In this document: positions 24,903-32,795 of the stretch, in pieces
Layout: every line of letters begins with the position of its first letter
Position numbering within the stretch: position 1 is the first letter of the stretch
Source: Vulcanimicrobiota bacterium
GTDB taxonomy: Bacteria; Vulcanimicrobiota; Vulcanimicrobiia; Eremiobacterales; Eremiobacteraceae
Assembly (NCBI GenBank): GCA_013290125.1
Contig: JABCYQ010000014.1
Coordinates: forward strand, 1-64,000
Length of the DNA stretch: 64,000 nt
Direction: 5' to 3'
Program-made: the position numbers and the translations under genes
Notes under the pieces: generated by a model
Seen by the model: only the letters and a program-made list of their open reading frames with translations
Databases searched by the model: none
Told to the model about the DNA's origin: nothing

Positions 24903-25733
24903 GAACGATCCGAGGCGCGAGAGCAGCTCGGCCGACACTTCGAAGCGCGGGTTGACGTAGGAGCCCTGAAAATAACCGTGATAATCGCTGCCGCATGTGG
25001 TCAGTAGTCCACGATGGCGCGCGATCGCGCACAGTTCGTCTTGCGCCGCGCGATCATACGCGGCATAGTTCGCTTCGATAGCATCCATGCCGTCCAACAG
25101 TTTCAGCCAACCGCTTCCTTCTCCAATGCGGTGCGGATGGGCGAGCACGGCGATACCGCCCGCGGTGCGGATCGTCGCGGCCGCAGCGGCGGGCGTCGGC
25201 AGCTCGGCGTATGCTGACGCAGGCAGCGCGCGGAAGAATGCGCTGAATGCCGAATGCACACGTTTCGGGTCGCCGCCTTCAACGCCGCGGACGCACAGGC
25301 GCTCGATGAGAGCGGGCAAGCGGACGGCGCCGCCGGCAAAATCGCGCTCCCACGAGATGTCGTGACCGTCGCGCGTTAAAGATTCCACCCAGCGGCGCTG
25401 ATTTTGGGCAAAGTTGTCGCGCGCAATAGAGCACGCGCGCGCGAGGCTGGCATCGCCGTCGCGAAATCCAAATCCAAGCACGTGGATCACGCGTTCAAGC
25501 GCATAGGTCGTCATCTCGATGCCGGGCACAAACGTCACGCCGCGAACGGCGCACTGTTTCCGGGCGTCAGCATGACCCGCGGTCGTGTCGTGATCGGTCA
25601 GCGCGAGAACTCCGACGCCGGCGTCGACGACGACATCGACCAGAGCAGACGGCGACAGCTCGCCGTCGCTCTCGAAACTGTGGAGATGAAGATCAGCGTC
25701 CAACGCGGGCGCGGATCGGCTGGGGACCGTTAT
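24900..25733 (-). CDS. PHP-domain metal-dependent phosphoesterase (TrpH/RNase AM-like)
   Basis: About 277 aa. PHP motifs: DLHLHSFESDGELSPS, LTDHDTTAG, PGIEMTTY, VLAHPHRIG and CGSDYHG. Related to TrpH/YciV, which trims 5' ends of structured RNAs and short oligonucleotides. Start uncertain: there is no ATG or GTG in a sensible place. ATA at 25733 overlaps the uppS TAA stop as ATAA; TTG at 25703 would begin four codons before the metal motif; an ATG at 25829 would overlap uppS by 100 bp. Last gene of a four-gene operon. Confidence 0.85.
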   Translation of the reverse strand: MTVPSRSAPALDADLHLHSFESDGELSPSALVDVVVDAGVGVLALTDHDTTAGHADARKQCAVRGVTFVPGIEMTTYALERVIHVLGFGFRDGDASLARACSIARDNFAQNQRRWVESLTRDGHDISWERDFAGGAVRLPALIERLCVRGVEGGDPKRVHSAFSAFFRALPASAYAELPTPAAAAATIRTAGGIAVLAHPHRIGEGSGWLKLLDGMDAIEANYAAYDRAAQDELCAIARHRGLLTTCGSDYHGYFQGSYVNPRFEVSAELLSRLGSF

Positions 25734-26470
25734 GCTCCGCCGAAGCGGCGCGCGCGCCGGCCGAAATCCGCCACGGCAAGCGCCAATGTCTCGCGCGTGA
25801 AGTCGGGCCAGTAGACGTCTGTCATCCACAACTCGGTGTAGGCGACTTGATAGAGCAGGAAGTTCGACAGCCTGGCCTCGCCGCCCGGGCGGATGAGCAA
25901 ATCGGGATCTGGCAGATCGTGCGTGTGCAGGTACGAGCCGATGGTGTTCTCATCGATGGATTCCGGATCCAACGATCCTGCGGCGACGTCGCGGGCCAGC
26001 GCTCGCGCGGCATCGCCGAGCTCCGACCGGGCACTATAGTTGACGGCCAGATTCAGAACGGTGCCGGTGTTGGCGGCGGTCTTCTCGACCAGGTCCGCGA
26101 GCGCGCGGCGTGCAGCGGGCGGCAGCGCCTCTGGATGGCCGATGATCCGCACGCGGACGTTCTCGCGGATCAATCCCGCGAGTTCGTTGCGCGCAAACGC
26201 GCAGCACAAGTCGAACAGCACCGAGAGTTCCGCGTCGTCGCGTTTCCAATTCTCCGTCGAGAAACCGTAGACGGTCAGATATTCGATCCCGAGATCGCTG
26301 CATGCGGTCGTCGCCTCGCGCAGCGAGATGATGCCTCTGCGATAGCCTTCGACGAGCGGCAGCCCGCGCTCGCGCGCCCACCGGCGATTCCCGTCCATGA
26401 TGATAGCGATGTGGCGCGGCAGCTGATCGGGTACGGCCTCCGGCGAAGGCGCGATTTTTCTGATGATCAT
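25730..26470 (-). CDS. uppS: Isoprenyl (undecaprenyl) diphosphate synthase
   Basis: 246 aa with all cis-prenyltransferase motifs: HIAIIMDGNRRWAR, the YGFSTENWKR stretch, NLAVNYSARSEL, and DLLIRPGGEARLSNFLLYQ with the aromatic YTELWMTDVYWPDF end. Condenses isopentenyl units into the lipid carrier for cell-wall polymers. Sits 2 nt after the winged-helix regulator gene. Confidence 0.93.
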   Translation of the reverse strand: MIIRKIAPSPEAVPDQLPRHIAIIMDGNRRWARERGLPLVEGYRRGIISLREATTACSDLGIEYLTVYGFSTENWKRDDAELSVLFDLCCAFARNELAGLIRENVRVRIIGHPEALPPAARRALADLVEKTAANTGTVLNLAVNYSARSELGDAARALARDVAAGSLDPESIDENTIGSYLHTHDLPDPDLLIRPGGEARLSNFLLYQVAYTELWMTDVYWPDFTRETLALAVADFGRRARRFGGA

Positions 26471-26472
26471 CG

Positions 26473-26889
26473 TCAGGTGGTGACCAGACGCGGCATCGTG
26501 CGACCACGTGCAGCCGATTGCGAATCCTCTGCGCGCACGTGCACGTCGCGCACGACGGACTCCAATTCATCCACGTACGCGAGGAAGCGGGCGCGACCGC
26601 TCTTCGTGATGCGGCAGACACTCGTCGGACGGCCGGATCCGGTGTGACGCGCGATCGTGACGATGTCGACTTCAGAAAGCGCGTGCAGGTGCCGGCTCAG
26701 GTTGCCATCGGTGAGCCCGCACGATTCTTGCAGTTCTGTGAAACTCAATCCATCCGGATGCGCGATCAAACACGTACAGACGGCTAAGCGCCCGCGTTCG
26801 TGAAAGATCCGTTCGAGTCCGGCGTACGCGAACGGCGCGTCGGCCGCTTGGCCGGCGTTCGATTTGCGCGCAGTTTTCCTGACGCTCAT
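26473..26889 (-). CDS. Winged-helix transcriptional regulator (ArsR/MarR-like)
   Basis: 138 aa. Residues about 18-100 form a winged helix: FHERGRLAVCTCLIAHPDGLSF, recognition region LQESCGLTDGNLSRHLHAL, wing RHTGSGRPTSVCRITKSG, and an Arg-rich tail. This type is commonly encoded with a small multi-pass membrane protein, as here (4-bp ATGA overlap). Likely a repressor of its own operon; ligand unknown. Confidence 0.85.
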   Translation of the reverse strand: MSVRKTARKSNAGQAADAPFAYAGLERIFHERGRLAVCTCLIAHPDGLSFTELQESCGLTDGNLSRHLHALSEVDIVTIARHTGSGRPTSVCRITKSGRARFLAYVDELESVVRDVHVRAEDSQSAARGRTMPRLVTT

Positions 26890-27497
26890 GCTGTTTGACG
26901 AGACTCCTCTTCGCGGGCGAGAACGTAACCGATGTACGTCTGGACGAGACCGAAGCCGATCGGCATGACCCACCACGACAAGGGCAGGTCAGGGTTGGGT
27001 GAGAGCAGCAGTGCGACGCCGATGCAGGCGAACAGCACGCCGGCGGAGACCACGGGTTGCGGAACCATCGAGCGCGACGAGAACAGGCCGACCGCGTAGC
27101 ACGAGTACCAGACGCCCGGAAGCATCGCATACATCTCGTGCGCGGCGAGCGCCGCGCTCAAGACCGCGCCGAGGATCACCGCCGGCAGGATGCTCAAGCC
27201 GGCAGTTCGCGTCTGGCTTCGCGCTTGCAAACCAGCGGTTCGCGCGTACCAGATCCCTAGCGCGCCATAGTTGACGACCAGCGCCACGCCGAGGCACGCG
27301 GACCAAATCGTAAGATAGGTGTAGATCTCCGTGGAGCTCTGCGGATTTGGCGCGAGGACGAACTGGACGAATCCTGCGCCGACTGCGCATAACCCGCTGA
27401 AGGCGGCTGCCGGACCAGAGTAACCGCGAAATTGTTGACAATTCGCGAGGCGGTCTCGCACTTCGGCGAGATCGGCGATAGCACGCTCGACTTCCAT
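26886..27497 (-). CDS. Multi-pass membrane protein paired with the winged-helix regulator
   Basis: 203 aa with about six hydrophobic helices after a short N-terminal helix (MEVERAIADLAEVRDRLANC). Features include FRGYSGPAAAFSGLCAVGAG and WWVMPIGFGLVQTYIGY. No transport motif seen. The pairing with a winged-helix regulator is recurrent in Acidobacteria-like and related genomes; a signal-sensing or regulator-sequestering role is inference. Confidence 0.72.
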   Translation of the reverse strand: MEVERAIADLAEVRDRLANCQQFRGYSGPAAAFSGLCAVGAGFVQFVLAPNPQSSTEIYTYLTIWSACLGVALVVNYGALGIWYARTAGLQARSQTRTAGLSILPAVILGAVLSAALAAHEMYAMLPGVWYSCYAVGLFSSRSMVPQPVVSAGVLFACIGVALLLSPNPDLPLSWWVMPIGFGLVQTYIGYVLAREEESRQTA

Positions 27498-27675
27498 CGG
27501 GCGTTTACTTTGCGAGACAAAGCATCCGCTCCTACCGAGCGGCCTTGGGAGATGCAAGCAGGCGGTTCGACGATTGCACGACAATGTACCCCATGCCCCT
27601 ATATTAGGGCGGGCCTTGCGGACAGCCGCTCGCTCTTTACAGGCAGCGTTTTCAAGGGTACGATTGATGAGCGGT

Positions 27676-27691
27676 GCGGGGTATACCCCGC
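27676..27691 (+). promoter_or_regulatory. Perfect palindrome, probable CsoR operator
   Basis: GCGGGGTATACCCCGC is a 16-bp perfect palindrome, ending 21 bp before the csoR start. CsoR-family operators are built from short G/C runs around a TA-rich centre, so this suits autoregulation. The SD (AGGAG, 27698-27702) follows directly, so bound repressor would cover the promoter or early transcript. Confidence 0.7.
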
Positions 27692-27712
27692 CAGCCTAGG
27701 AGCGGACCAAAC

Positions 27713-27991
27713 GTGCAGAATCCGACCTTCAAGGACAAAACAGCACTCGTCTCGCGCTTGCACAAGATCGAGGGTCAGGTCCGCGGATTGGCTCGTATGG
27801 TCGAGTCCGACGAATTCTGCATCGACATCCTCACCCAAATCGCGTCCGCACGCTCGGCGCTTGAGAGCCTCGGCATGGTGTTGCTTCAACAGCACGTCGA
27901 AGGCTGCGTGCGCGATTCATTCAAAGCCGACTCCGGTACCGAGCGGGTCGAAGAACTTATCGCGGCGGTCAACCGCTTCATAAAAACGTAG
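27713..27991 (+). CDS. csoR: CsoR-family copper-sensing repressor
   Basis: 92 aa from GTG 27713, with AGGAG 10 nt upstream. All-helical DUF156 fold: LVSRLHKIEGQVRGLARM, then a ligand set of Cys (DEFCIDI), His and Cys (QQHVEGCV), the Cys-His-Cys pattern of Cu(I) sensors rather than Ni (RcnR) or formaldehyde (FrmR) sensors. Binding of Cu(I) releases DNA. No copper exporter lies nearby; the next gene, ilvE, starts 21 nt later with its own SD, so they may share a transcript. Confidence 0.85.
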   Translation: MQNPTFKDKTALVSRLHKIEGQVRGLARMVESDEFCIDILTQIASARSALESLGMVLLQQHVEGCVRDSFKADSGTERVEELIAAVNRFIKT

Positions 27992-28012
27992 CGAAGGTAG
28001 GAGCATCAGCGC

Positions 28013-28960
28013 ATGGATCTCGACGACGTAACGATCTACCACGGCGGCCAATTCAAGGCATATGGTGACGCACGCATCGGCCTGCTCACGCACGGCCTGA
28101 ACTACGGCACTGGCTGCTTTGAAGGTATTCGCGGCTATTGGAACGCCGCAGAGAATCAGCTCTACTTCTTCCGCCTCGCCGAGCACTACGATCGCATGCG
28201 CTCGTCCGCGAAGCTGCTCATGCTCACGTTGCCTGAAGACACGGAAGCGCTCTGCCGCAATACGTTGGAACTGGCGCGCCGCAACGATTATCGTCAAGAT
28301 GTCTACGTGCGTCCGATCGCGTTCAAATCATCCGAAGAGATCGGGGTCCGGCTGCACAACGTCAAGGGCGATTTTGCGATCGTCGCGGTGCCGCACAAAT
28401 CTTATTTCGACGCGTCGAGAGGTCTGAAGGTCGGCGTCGCATCGTGGCGCCGGATCGACGACAACAGCGCGCCCGCGCGCGCGAAGCTGACCGGCGTCTA
28501 CGTCAGCTCGGCGCTCGCCAAGACGGAGGCCGTCGAGAACGGCTTCGACGAAGCGATACTGCTGTCGTCTGACGGTCACGTCTCTGAGGGAAGCGCGGAG
28601 AACCTGTTCATGGTGCGCGGTGGCCGCGTCATCACGCCGCCCGTCACGGACAGTATATTGGAAGGCATCACGCGCGACTCGCTGATCGAGTTGTGCCGTA
28701 CCGAGTTGAACATCGAAGTCGTGGAGCGCAGCATCGACCGGAGCGAGTTGTACGCGGCCGAAGAGATTTTCTTCTCGGGCACCGCCGTCGGCGTCGGGCC
28801 GGTCATCGAAGTCGATCGCCGGCTGGTGGGCGATGGGAAGATCGGACCCATCTCGACCGCACTCGGTGATCTGTATGCCAAAGTAACCCTAGGCAAGATC
28901 GCCCAGTACCGGCAGTGGGTGACCCCCTGCTTTCCCTCGCTCGTAGCCGGCGCGGTCTAG
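28013..28960 (+). CDS. ilvE: Branched-chain amino acid aminotransferase
   Basis: 315 aa. Class IV PLP fold: THGLNYGTGCFEGIRGY, Arg in YVRPIAFKS, and the PLP Lys in ARAKLTGVYVSS; then ENLFMVRGG and TAVGVGPVIEVD. Transfers amino groups between glutamate and branched-chain 2-oxo acids. SD TAGGAG is about 9 nt before the ATG. Length normal. REP-like hairpins begin 13 bp after its stop. Confidence 0.92.
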   Translation: MDLDDVTIYHGGQFKAYGDARIGLLTHGLNYGTGCFEGIRGYWNAAENQLYFFRLAEHYDRMRSSAKLLMLTLPEDTEALCRNTLELARRNDYRQDVYVRPIAFKSSEEIGVRLHNVKGDFAIVAVPHKSYFDASRGLKVGVASWRRIDDNSAPARAKLTGVYVSSALAKTEAVENGFDEAILLSSDGHVSEGSAENLFMVRGGRVITPPVTDSILEGITRDSLIELCRTELNIEVVERSIDRSELYAAEEIFFSGTAVGVGPVIEVDRRLVGDGKIGPISTALGDLYAKVTLGKIAQYRQWVTPCFPSLVAGAV

Positions 28961-28973
28961 CCGGCACCCGTTC

Positions 28974-29055
28974 TGAAGGGGCCGACTTTATGTCGGCCCG
29001 GCTTATATAACGTAGGCCGACATAAAGTCGGCCCCTTCATTCTGTCGGCCCCTTC
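28974..29055. repeat. REP-like pair plus half unit (locus 5)
   Basis: A direct unit (28974-28999) and an inverted unit (29013-29039) form a BIME-like pair with a 13-bp spacer (GGCTTATATAACG), followed by a half unit (about 29043-29055). Lies just after ilvE and may end its transcript. Confidence 0.85.
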
Positions 29056-29400
29056 GCGCGTGTCGGCACGTTTCCACGATGTGGTAGTGCGATCTAACCA
29101 TACGAAGAGATATCAAGTAGCAGGTGTGACCGACGTCACTTGTGAAGGCGACTCCATCAAAGTGCGGCTGTGGTCTAGACCATGGTTCGTACGGAGACAG
29201 TTTCGAGGACGGTTGAAACCGGACTGACGCTGCCCTAGATTCGAGCGGTTAACAACCGGTCGGATTTTGCGACAGCCGGGTCCGAGACTCGCGAATCTCG
29301 AGACCGCCGTGGGCCGGCGATCTCGAGAAGCGGAGTCAGCAAAGGACGTCAGCCGCGCCCGAGCTCGCGAGCAAGACCGAAAAGAAGGAGCCCTTCAGCC
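29056..29400 (+). other. Long non-coding leader before the Gly/His-rich microprotein
   Basis: 345 bp with no credible ORF. It contains a CRP-like site (29125-29140), a 12-bp perfect palindrome (29171-29182) and several short stems near 29205-29310, such as CGGTTGAAACCG and CGAGA...TCTCG. Comparison by eye with c-di-GMP and c-di-AMP riboswitch cores gave no match. It may be a structured 5' leader or an independent small RNA. Confidence 0.4.
29125..29140. promoter_or_regulatory. CRP/FNR-type binding site (TGTGA-N6-TCACT)
   Basis: TGTGACCGACGTCACT has the GTGA-N6-TCAC core of CRP-family sites. A very similar site (core GTGACCGAAGTCAC, one difference) lies at 30943-30956 on the other side of the HD-domain gene. 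No CRP-family regulator is encoded in the window. Confidence 0.5.
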
Positions 29401-29523
29401 ATGCATCTTCACGAACTCGGTGGCGTTTTATACAACGTCCTCCACAGCCTAGGCGGCGTGCTAGCCAGCATCGGCCACTTCATGCACACGTTCGACACGG
29501 GAATTTTCCCGGGTCTGCGCTAG
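29401..29523 (+). CDS. Gly/His-rich 40-residue microprotein
   Basis: 40 aa, too short for most gene finders. AAGGAG ends 10 nt before the ATG. The peptide has two tandem 11-residue repeats, each starting LGGVL (LGGVLYNVLHS, LGGVLASIGHF), five His and a short hydrophobic face, then TFDTGIFPGLR. It could be a small membrane or secreted peptide, or a metal-binding peptide. Its last 63 bp overlap the convergent HD-domain gene. Supported by SD and repeat structure only. Confidence 0.55.
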   Translation: MHLHELGGVLYNVLHSLGGVLASIGHFMHTFDTGIFPGLR

Positions 29524-30828
29524 ATTCTCAAGTAAGTCAACTAACCCCGGATCGTACAGCGCTCCTCCGCCTGCATTTAGGCGGGCGAGCGCTGTCTCTT
29601 TATTGACCATCTCGGTTCCATCGTAACCGGTAAGCATCGCGACGTATGCGCGCGCGATCGCGATGATGCGCGACGCAAGCGGAATCGCGTCGCCGCGAAG
29701 CCCGCGCGGTCCGCCGGCTCCGTCAAAGTGTTCTCTGTGGAACTCGATCCAATCGGCGATCTCGCGCGGCAGCAGCGCGTCGGAGCTGCGTACCATCACG
29801 GCGCCGATCCGCGGATATGACATGTATTGCGCTATCTCGGCTTCCGTCAGCCCGACGTTCATGCGCACGCGATACGGAATTCGGCACTTGCCGATCTCGT
29901 GCAGTTCGGCGGCGAGTCCGACCATCGCGACCTCGCGTCTGCTCATCGCAAGGTTTCGCGCCATGCTTTGCGCGATGTTCCGGACTTCGCGACCGAACTC
30001 TACTGACTCGGCCTCAAGCAGGTGCGAGAGATCGCGGACGAGCGCTGTGGCTTGGTCCTGAGCGCGATCGAGTTTCAAGAGTTTCACGGATGTGCCCAAC
30101 GTCTGTTGGACAAAGTTGATCTGAGCCACGACGATGTAGAATAGAGCCGTGGCAAGTATTCCACCAAAACTATACATGGCCACTAACATGTAGGCATACA
30201 GCGATGCAACGATGCCAGGTCGAACGAGCGCGAGGACCGGAAATCGGGCACCCATGATGCGCGAACCAAAAGCGACTAGTATGTTCGTTGAGGTCTGCCA
30301 TGCGATGCCGACGCAGATAACGCCGACAAAGAAGATCGCGGGCTCGGCGATGGGCCAACGCGCCATGGTGTCGCGGAGGACCGCCCATATCGCTAACATC
30401 GCGTATGAACTTATTGTCGCCGCGCCGATCTGACAACCCAGCGCGAACGGAGCTGCCGCCGGGGCGATCTCGCCGTCGCGAAGTCTTCGTATCTGAATCG
30501 TAGAGACGGCGATCGCGCCGATGACGATTGCCCACGCACCAAGGGAGATGGCCGACGCGGCCATGATCGCGGTCAGCGGAGCGACGGTTGATCCGGCGGC
30601 CGTCTGCGACCGTTCGGCAAAGACGACGAACGCCGACACGATGATGACGGCGAAAACGGTGCTGATCCGTGTATCGAACGTCGGTGGAAACGCGAGCAAG
30701 AGCGCGGCGCCGGCCGCAGCGAGCAGCACGTAAAACGCGCGCGTGGCGACAAAGCGCCACCGCTCGGTATGCGCGACTTGTTGCTTGTCGACTGCCGCGA
30801 CGTGCGTGCTCAATCCGTCCCTATACAT
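29461..30828 (-). CDS. Membrane protein with degenerate HD-GYP domain
   Basis: 455 aa from ATG 30828; a TTG at 30852 would add eight residues. The first 250 residues hold about seven membrane helices (MASE-like sensor). The C-terminal third is HD-GYP-like, but key residues differ: the first metal His is missing (EFGREVRNIA), the HD pair reads LHEIGK, and the GYP loop reads EHFDGAGGPRGL. Active HD-GYP proteins hydrolyse cyclic di-GMP; this one may have altered chemistry or act only as a sensor. Confidence 0.8.
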   Translation of the reverse strand: MYRDGLSTHVAAVDKQQVAHTERWRFVATRAFYVLLAAAGAALLLAFPPTFDTRISTVFAVIIVSAFVVFAERSQTAAGSTVAPLTAIMAASAISLGAWAIVIGAIAVSTIQIRRLRDGEIAPAAAPFALGCQIGAATISSYAMLAIWAVLRDTMARWPIAEPAIFFVGVICVGIAWQTSTNILVAFGSRIMGARFPVLALVRPGIVASLYAYMLVAMYSFGGILATALFYIVVAQINFVQQTLGTSVKLLKLDRAQDQATALVRDLSHLLEAESVEFGREVRNIAQSMARNLAMSRREVAMVGLAAELHEIGKCRIPYRVRMNVGLTEAEIAQYMSYPRIGAVMVRSSDALLPREIADWIEFHREHFDGAGGPRGLRGDAIPLASRIIAIARAYVAMLTGYDGTEMVNKETALARLNAGGGALYDPGLVDLLENLAQTRENSRVERVHEVADAG

Positions 30829-30839
30829 GCCGTGCCGGG

Positions 30840-30860
30840 CGTCACGTCCCAACCGTGACG
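30840..30860. promoter_or_regulatory. Inverted repeat upstream of the HD-domain gene
   Basis: CGTCACG-TCCCAAC-CGTGACG, a perfect 7-bp inverted repeat with a 7-bp spacer, lies immediately upstream of the ATG at 30828 and overlaps the alternative TTG start. Likely a regulator site or a leader hairpin for the HD-domain gene. Confidence 0.45.
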
Positions 30861-30942
30861 CGCCGCACGGCGAGTCCTATAGAATGACTATCGTTGAATT
30901 GGACCGATATGAGAAGCGGCGCGTGCCCTAGTCCGACCGGTC

Positions 30943-30956
30943 GTGACCGAAGTCAC
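30943..30956. promoter_or_regulatory. CRP/FNR-type binding site (GTGA-N6-TCAC)
   Basis: GTGACCGAAGTCAC lies about 115 bp upstream of the HD-domain gene start. It matches the site at 29126-29139 at 13 of 14 bases, so the two may bind the same regulator. Confidence 0.5.
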
Positions 30957-30987
30957 GTACAGCCGTTCGATAAACCGCTGGTCTTGG

Positions 30988-31887
30988 TCAGCGAGCGGCT
31001 GGAGATTCGGTCAGGAACGCGCGATACGTCAATTTCGACGCCGTTCGGATGAACTTCTCACCGTCGTCGAGGTCCTCCAGGTGCGTCGCGAACACGCAGA
31101 TGACGTATGGCGCGCCTTCGAGGTAGACCACGCCGACATCGTTGAGCGTGTCGTGCAGCGTTCCGGTCTTGTGCGCGATCGCGAGGCCTTTCGGCAGATC
31201 TTTCGGGATGAGTGTGTTGTGACGCTGCTCGGTGAGGATCGCGAGCATTCGATCGCACGCATCGTCCGTGATGATGCGCCGTTCGGCGATCATGATGAGC
31301 AGGCGCATCATCTCGTTCGCCGTCGTGCGCAAGCTTCGGATGTCGCCATCGGATCGGATGCTGTCGCCTAAGCGCGTCTGCGAGAGCCCGAGGCCGTCCA
31401 TCGTCGCGTTGACGTTCTGGCGGCCGACGAGCCGGATGAGCATGTTCGCGGCGGTGTTATCGCTTTGTGTGATCATGAGCCGCACGAGCTGGTCGACGGT
31501 GTAGCGGTTGCCCCACGGCGCGTCGCACAACGAGCCGTAGCCCGAGTCCCGATCGGCGTCGGTGAGCGCGACCGTGGAGTCCAAACTGAATCGTCCCTGC
31601 GCGATCTGCCGAAAGACCTCGACCATGACCGGGATCTTGATCGTGCTCGCGGCCGGCAAATTGACGTCGCCGTTGATCGCGATCGCGTGGCCGCCGCTCA
31701 AGTCCGCCACGGAGATCGCGACGATACCCGGCGAGAGAGTCGCCAGCCGTTGGAGTTGAGGTTCAAGCGCAGTCAGCGGCGAGCCGAGCCACGCGTCGGT
31801 CGTGTCCGCGATCGCGGCCGGCTGTATGTTCGACGCCGCCAGCAGCAGACAGCACGTCAGCGCGGCAGCAATCGTTCGCCACATCAT
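30988..31887 (-). CDS. Class A beta-lactamase-like serine hydrolase
   Basis: 299 aa with signal peptide (about 1-27). Catalytic motifs: STIK (SxxK), QSDN (SDN) and HKTGT (KTG). The region where class A enzymes carry Glu166 (ExxLN in the omega loop) reads LGDSIRSDGDIRS, so the deacylating Glu is missing. It might therefore be a poor beta-lactamase, or a peptidoglycan-acting or regulatory relative. Located 41 bp downstream of the nucleoside ABC operon on the same strand. Confidence 0.85.
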   Translation of the reverse strand: MMWRTIAAALTCCLLLAASNIQPAAIADTTDAWLGSPLTALEPQLQRLATLSPGIVAISVADLSGGHAIAINGDVNLPAASTIKIPVMVEVFRQIAQGRFSLDSTVALTDADRDSGYGSLCDAPWGNRYTVDQLVRLMITQSDNTAANMLIRLVGRQNVNATMDGLGLSQTRLGDSIRSDGDIRSLRTTANEMMRLLIMIAERRIITDDACDRMLAILTEQRHNTLIPKDLPKGLAIAHKTGTLHDTLNDVGVVYLEGAPYVICVFATHLEDLDDGEKFIRTASKLTYRAFLTESPAAR

Positions 31888-31928
31888 ATCTATAGTATAT
31901 CGTCAAGCCGAAGCGCGTGCATTAACCG

Positions 31929-32795
31929 CTAGCGCTCGTATGGTACGCCGTCCGAAGCGGGCGGGCGGGCGCGGCCGATAAAGCCCGCGATCGCCACGAT
32001 CGTCAAAAGATACGGCAGCATCTCGAGGAATTGCGCGGGCACCGCGCCGCCCTGCAGCACGATCTGCAAGCTCGAGAACAGCGCGAAGAACGCGCAGGCT
32101 CCAGCGGCTCCGAACGGCGTCCACTTCCCGAAGATCACGGCTGCCAGCGCGATGAAGCCGCGGCCGGCCACCATGCCGTCGGAGTAGATGTGCGTCTCGC
32201 CCACGGAAAGGTACGCGCCGCCGAGCGCCGCGAGGGCGCCGCCGGCGATCGTGGCCGCATAGCGGTAGGCCACGACGTTGATGCCGGCGGTCGCCGCGGC
32301 TCGAGGTTCTTCACCGACGGCCCGCAGGTGGATGCCGATACGCGTCCGATAGAGGATGACGTGCACGACGACGACGAGCGCAAGCGCCACCCACGTCAGC
32401 ACGGCCTCATTTCGCAGACCCGGAACTTCAGGCGATGCTCCCGGCTGGCCGAAGACCGTCGAGACGAGGTACGCCGTCATGCCGAGCGTCAGGATATTGA
32501 TCGCCATGCCGACCACGATCTGATCGGCCGACTGCGCTAGCGCGAAATATGCGAGCACAGCGGCAAGCGCCATGCCCGTCAGTACGGCGACGAAAATCGC
32601 GAGCACGACATCGTGCGTCCGGTACGATGTGACGACGGCTGCGAAGGCGCCGCCCGCCATGATGCCCTCGAGCGCGATGTTGACGATGCCGCCGTTCTCT
32701 GAGATCACGCCGCCCAGCGCTGCGAAGATGAGCGGCGTCGCCTTCTTGGGCAGCACCTTTGCCACCGCCAACGCGATAAGCCACGGCGTGCTCAC
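31929..32795 (-). CDS. ABC transporter permease, BMP/nucleoside type (YufQ-like)
   Basis: 288 aa, GTG start that overlaps the upstream permease stop (GTGA). About nine hydrophobic segments, with GGVISENGGIVNIALEGIM near the N terminus and the coupling loop RIGIHLRAVGEEPRAAATAGI. Forms the heterodimeric channel with the protein at 32792-33835 for nucleoside or related uptake. Confidence 0.9.
   Translation of the reverse strand: MSTPWLIALAVAKVLPKKATPLIFAALGGVISENGGIVNIALEGIMAGGAFAAVVTSYRTHDVVLAIFVAVLTGMALAAVLAYFALAQSADQIVVGMAINILTLGMTAYLVSTVFGQPGASPEVPGLRNEAVLTWVALALVVVVHVILYRTRIGIHLRAVGEEPRAAATAGINVVAYRYAATIAGGALAALGGAYLSVGETHIYSDGMVAGRGFIALAAVIFGKWTPFGAAGACAFFALFSSLQIVLQGGAVPAQFLEMLPYLLTIVAIAGFIGRARPPASDGVPYER

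Noticed and set aside
29060-29400. Cyclic di-GMP (GEMM) or c-di-AMP riboswitch before the microprotein
   Set aside because: Context is tempting, but the conserved core sequences of these classes were not found by eye.
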